From the NCBI GenBank assembly GCA_000444245.1, contig ATSW01050054.1, positions 1 through 21,170 on the forward strand: a stretch of DNA of 21,170 nt, read 5' to 3'. Every line of letters begins with the position of its first letter. Positions within the stretch are counted from its first letter, which is position 1. Origin of the DNA: Botryllus schlosseri (Eukaryota; Chordata; Ascidiacea; Stolidobranchia; Styelidae). The notes beneath the pieces are model-generated. The model was not told where the DNA came from, did no database searches, and saw only the letters and a program-made list of their open reading frames with translations. The translations under genes were made by a program, and so were the position numbers. Shown here in pieces: positions 17,701-21,170 of the stretch.

Positions 17701-20475
17701 AATATCCAGCGAGGATTCATTCACTGTGACATCATAAGCAGCGAAATACACGATGGCCAACAATATGCGGTTTATTATTATTCAAGCCTAACTACTTGGG
17801 ACATCTCGCATCAGCGCTGGAGTACTCTGGAAATTTGTAAACTCTGTATAGTGCATTTTGCCGATTTATACCATAGCGTATGGTGCAACTCAGTAAAGGC
17901 CACTTTATTTTACTTCCACGCTCATTTCAAAGGCTAAAAACAATATAAAAAGAACATTTCTTATGGAGCTATATATCCCACGGATGGAGCGGGTTCTGTT
18001 GTCTCATTCTGCTCAAAAGGGTGCCACGCGTATACAGCACCCACTACTCCCACTGGGATATACCCCCACAAGGATTGGTATATCGGACTCGTTTCGCACG
18101 TCGAAATCGGTGTTTACAGCTAAATTTGGTATCAGAATCTGATGATGGCCTGATTTTTATCTTAATGCCATGGGATAAATTTGGTAATACACCTATTTTC
18201 CCCCATGTATTTAGAGTATGATCTTCCCAAACAGTATAAATAGGGGTGTACTTCAACGCGTGTTCAGCGATTTATGGTATTCAAGTTTTTAACGAGAGTC
18301 ACAATTTACCAGTGATATTCTTTTCTAATAAGTTGATAACGGCACATCTATACTTGGGGTAAAACTGTGCTGTTCTGATAGTGGTACCGTTATCGAATTT
18401 CGGGTTCCTCCTTTCGCGCTGAATGTAGTAGGTCTGTTGAAAGGCAATTATGCGACGATATCTGACTATTATGTTATAAGACCATTCCCATAGTAAGTAG
18501 CGGTTCTATGTGACCACAGCCTTATCGTTATCTATCCACAAAATGCCTCTGGCTGGCTGGACGCAATGTAAAAACTGTTGTAAGATTGTGACTCGGCAGT
18601 CCTGACGAGTGACATACGAATTAGTGAACGTTCTGACACGTACTAATACAAATCGCGCTGCTGCGCCGGTACCACTGGAAATAAATTCATTGGTGTGATT
18701 TGACCCAAATAGGCTACACCAGTGACCGAGTGAGGAACTGAGGATGTTCGGCAACCAGACGAAATTGTTGAGGGAGAAAGCGAGCAATGCGCGGGCGACC
18801 GCCAGCTGACCAAACCACTGTAACCAGGGGTGCAATGTTCACGCAACACTGTCTCAATATACTCTGTGTACCTGCAACTGCAAAGTATCTCCCGAGTGCC
18901 CAAATAAAATTGGTCGTCTTCGATCGCGCCTATCGTAATAGTTATCAACTACAAGACACGTAATTGTGGCGTTCTATTGTAAATTTGTAATCTAATCGAA
19001 ACTGTTGCATTCTGTACTTGGTGTTGGTGGTATTGGTTCCAATCAGAACAGAGGGTAGATTTCATGGCGGTTGCAGCGTATCGAGAATGCAACACCAGGC
19101 CGTCAGGTGTTCTGACCCGGCTTGCAATCAGCTGCGCGATTTAACATACAACACAATTTTCGTTTTGCTCCGTAGAATGAGTATAAACCAACTTCGCTGC
19201 ACACCACAGTGCAAGACTTATGTAGAACACTGTGCTATGTACTGTACATAACACGCTAGGCGTCTTTCGTTGGACGAAAACACTTCAACACCTGGCATGG
19301 CACCACCGTAAGCAAGATTTCATAATTTAAAAATATGAAAAGAGTTCTTTCAATTAACCTCTCCATAAAAGGATGCTATAGAGAAGCATGGAAAGTATCT
19401 TACTGAGAACGTGTACTGTGCACACCGTCGCCATCGGTTTTCAAGTTTTCAAACCGTACTTTGTGATCGTGTCCTTGTTATTTTAGTCACAATGGATCAG
19501 CTAATTCATGACATTGTGTAAAATATTTTCCGCCTCCAAAACATTCCGCCAAGGAAGAGTATCATGCTCAGTTTAGTTGTCATCAAATTATCCAAAGGAG
19601 GCCTATACCGTTAAAATTTCAGTATCGATCCCGCCATACGAAATGTTGTCGACCTCGGGACCACACAATAGTCCTAAAACGGAATAAATGTTCGCGGTCA
19701 CATATGCGCACAACCATCAGACAGACACTCTTAAACTCTGCATTCTTTTTGCGTAAATTATCAGTAATCTTATTTTTTTACTTGAGACCGGGGCCTACGT
19801 ATTACGCTTCGACACAAATCATAAGAACATTCAAGAAATCGCCCCAGATATTCACAATCAATTCCAACGTACCCACTGCACCGATCGAAATATCGTTATT
19901 ACGACCTCATATCTCCCCTCCTTACATAGATCTTCTATTCATTACAAAAACATAAGGCAAAGTGCGTCCGTAACGTATTTTACGTAAAATTGACGGATAT
20001 ATGATTACCGTATATAAAAAATATCATTTTTGTCATCGTAAATAGGCTCACAAGTGGAAATGAAACCACTCCAGCCGTCTCGATAAAATGAGACCATTCA
20101 TTGCGGCCCGATTCCGTCAATTGCTTTGAAGTATTCAAAATTCCGCTCTTCGCATATCGGACTTGGAAAGGCAAATAATTGGACGCGACAAATATATAAT
20201 GACGGGTCTCACGGCCTTGTGACCGTGAATGTAAGATTACCGAAGTGAGATTTATGCGTTTTGGTAAATACTACAACTCGATGCAATTAAGATGGCATCG
20301 TGCCGGATGAGGTGAAAGGGCTGTCTGATACAACGAGAAAACGGAAGTACATACTGAGATGAACGTTGAACAACAAAAGGGGAATTGGACGGGGAATATA
20401 ACACGGCTTGCCCCTGAATATACCCACGCTGGTTAAGATCACACATCGAGCTCGCAATGTTGAAGATATAATTAT
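17701..20475. other. Upstream or 5' intronic stretch, unassigned
   Basis: The exon carrying the start codon and signal peptide should lie here or beyond, but I found no ATG, hydrophobic segment and phase-0 donor that fit together. Several open frames (18835-18506 and 18948-18643 minus; 18021-18221, 19018-19251 and 19704-19955 plus) lack domains and splice context. A small hairpin (ATATTGCT-TT-AGCAATAT) lies at about 17687-17704. Confidence 0.35.
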
Positions 20476-21170
20476 TAGGGATGGTGTGAACCTCTGAAAG
20501 GTTCAGGTTCGTGTGAACGCGAACCTTTTTGAAAGGTTCTGTGTGAACACGAACGTGAACCTCGTGACGTCACGTGACGTCATATTGCTAATTCCAACCC
20601 TATCTTCCAATGAAGTGATAGCCTATATTAATGTGCACGATACCTAGCGATGACTCGGTCCACATAATGCCACAATGCTGAGGTACATATCGGCGTTTTA
20701 AACGTCGCTAAATGTATCAACCGCGGTAATCAAAGGATATAATAATTGCATAAAATCAATACATTTTTTACATCAGAAGACGATATCAATGTCATTGATT
20801 GGTTGAAAAAGCATTATTCGCTGAGTACGTATATATCGCTCGTGATGTTGTGTGATTGCGGGTCAAGCTCACAGCAGAGAGTCACTAAATATTCACAAAC
20901 GGAAAGCTGGTTATTCCGAGAAAATTTTTGCAACAAAGCAAGTAAAACTTTTAAGGTTGTCGAGGAGCATGGTGCAATGGTGCATGCTCGTTTAGCGTTG
21001 GTTTTTTATGCTGCCAGCACCATGCATGAAGTGGCCCGCAGTTGAAATGCAATAAATTTGAGTCAAAGATCTTATAATGGAGTTAAAATTCAATTTACCA
21101 AAAGGTTCACAGTGCAGAACCTACCAAGGTTCTGTTGTGAACGCGAACCTCTAAATTTCCGAGGTTCACA
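20476..21170. mobile_element. TAGGGATGG-ended hAT-like element, cut by the window edge
   Basis: The left end is TAGGGATGGTGTGAACCTCT, followed by many GGTTC/GAACC words. The last 75 bases of the window, inverted, read TGTGAACCTCGGAAATTTAG, then GGTTCGCGTTCAC, an inverted copy of the left end. The right terminus is therefore expected a few bases past the window edge, and the element is about 700 bp. The left flanking 8-mer is ATAATTAT (20468-20475). A 99-codon plus-strand frame (20746-21045) lies between the repeats; I do not recognise it and it lacks transposase features. Confidence 0.68.
20565..20582. promoter_or_regulatory. Paired CRE-type palindromes around an E-box
   Basis: TGACGTCA occurs at 20565-20572 and 20575-20582, with CACGTG at 20571-20576 formed by the junction. 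These are consensus sites for CREB/ATF and bHLH factors. They lie in the subterminal region of the transposon, so they may be carried by the element rather than serve the gene. Confidence 0.4.

Noticed and set aside
18021-18256. Overlapping plus and minus open frames
   Set aside because: Both strands are open over the same 200 bp, with no domain and no splice signals; no reason to prefer either.
18506-18948. Two overlapping minus-strand frames of about 100 codons
   Set aside because: No recognisable domain, no consistent splice sites, and mutual overlap in different frames.
19393-19440. Possible first exon (minus) with ATG in good context and a GTAAGA donor
   Set aside because: It leaves in phase 1, while exon 17515-17350 needs phase 0, and ten codons are not enough to judge a signal peptide.

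Overview
The window looks like intron-rich genomic DNA of an animal, most likely an invertebrate. It is AT-rich, has no long open frame, has clear GT-AG splice sites on the minus strand, and is full of short non-autonomous DNA transposons (mostly hAT-like) plus a tRNA-derived SINE. I cannot name the species. Kilobase-scale introns argue against very compact genomes such as Oikopleura.

The one gene I can support runs right to left on the minus strand: the 5' part of a perlecan (HSPG2-type basement-membrane proteoglycan) gene. Five exons chain with compatible phases. 17515-17350 (phase 0 in, 1 out) encodes a basic stretch with two furin-type sites and an acidic GSGD glycosaminoglycan-attachment motif. 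16758-16687 (1/1) encodes a Pro/Thr/Ser linker. 6374-6223 (1/0), 1873-1812 (0/2) and 484-300 (2/1) together encode a complete SEA domain that matches vertebrate perlecan domain I block by block. The exon with the signal peptide (to the right) and the LDL-receptor-class-A and later domains (to the left) are not identified in the window. Introns between the called exons are about 0.6, 10.3, 4.3 and 1.3 kb.

The rest is intronic or upstream repeat-rich DNA. Left to right: the end of a hAT-like element at the left edge; a 471-bp element with GAGGCA-rich inverted ends (1061-1531); a 566-bp TAGGGCG-ended element (1902-2467); an AATTAGATT-rich repeat family of about 240-280 bp units in both orientations (3.0-9.1 kb) flanking a SEA exon; a fold-back hAT MITE (4254-4740); two related hAT copies, one carrying a 30-bp perfect palindrome (6429-6725, 9409-9739); a poorly explained 4-kb stretch (9.75-14.1 kb); a nested cluster at 14.1-15.8 kb (unnamed repeat split by a hAT MITE, then a second TAGGGCG element holding a tRNA-SINE); a second SINE fragment (17.57-17.7 kb); and a nearly complete TAGGGATGG-ended element at the right edge (20476 to the end).

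I saw no CRISPR array, operon, rRNA gene, intact tRNA gene, LTR element or virus-like element. The most informative result is the perlecan domain I exon chain and its proprotein-like N-terminal segment.
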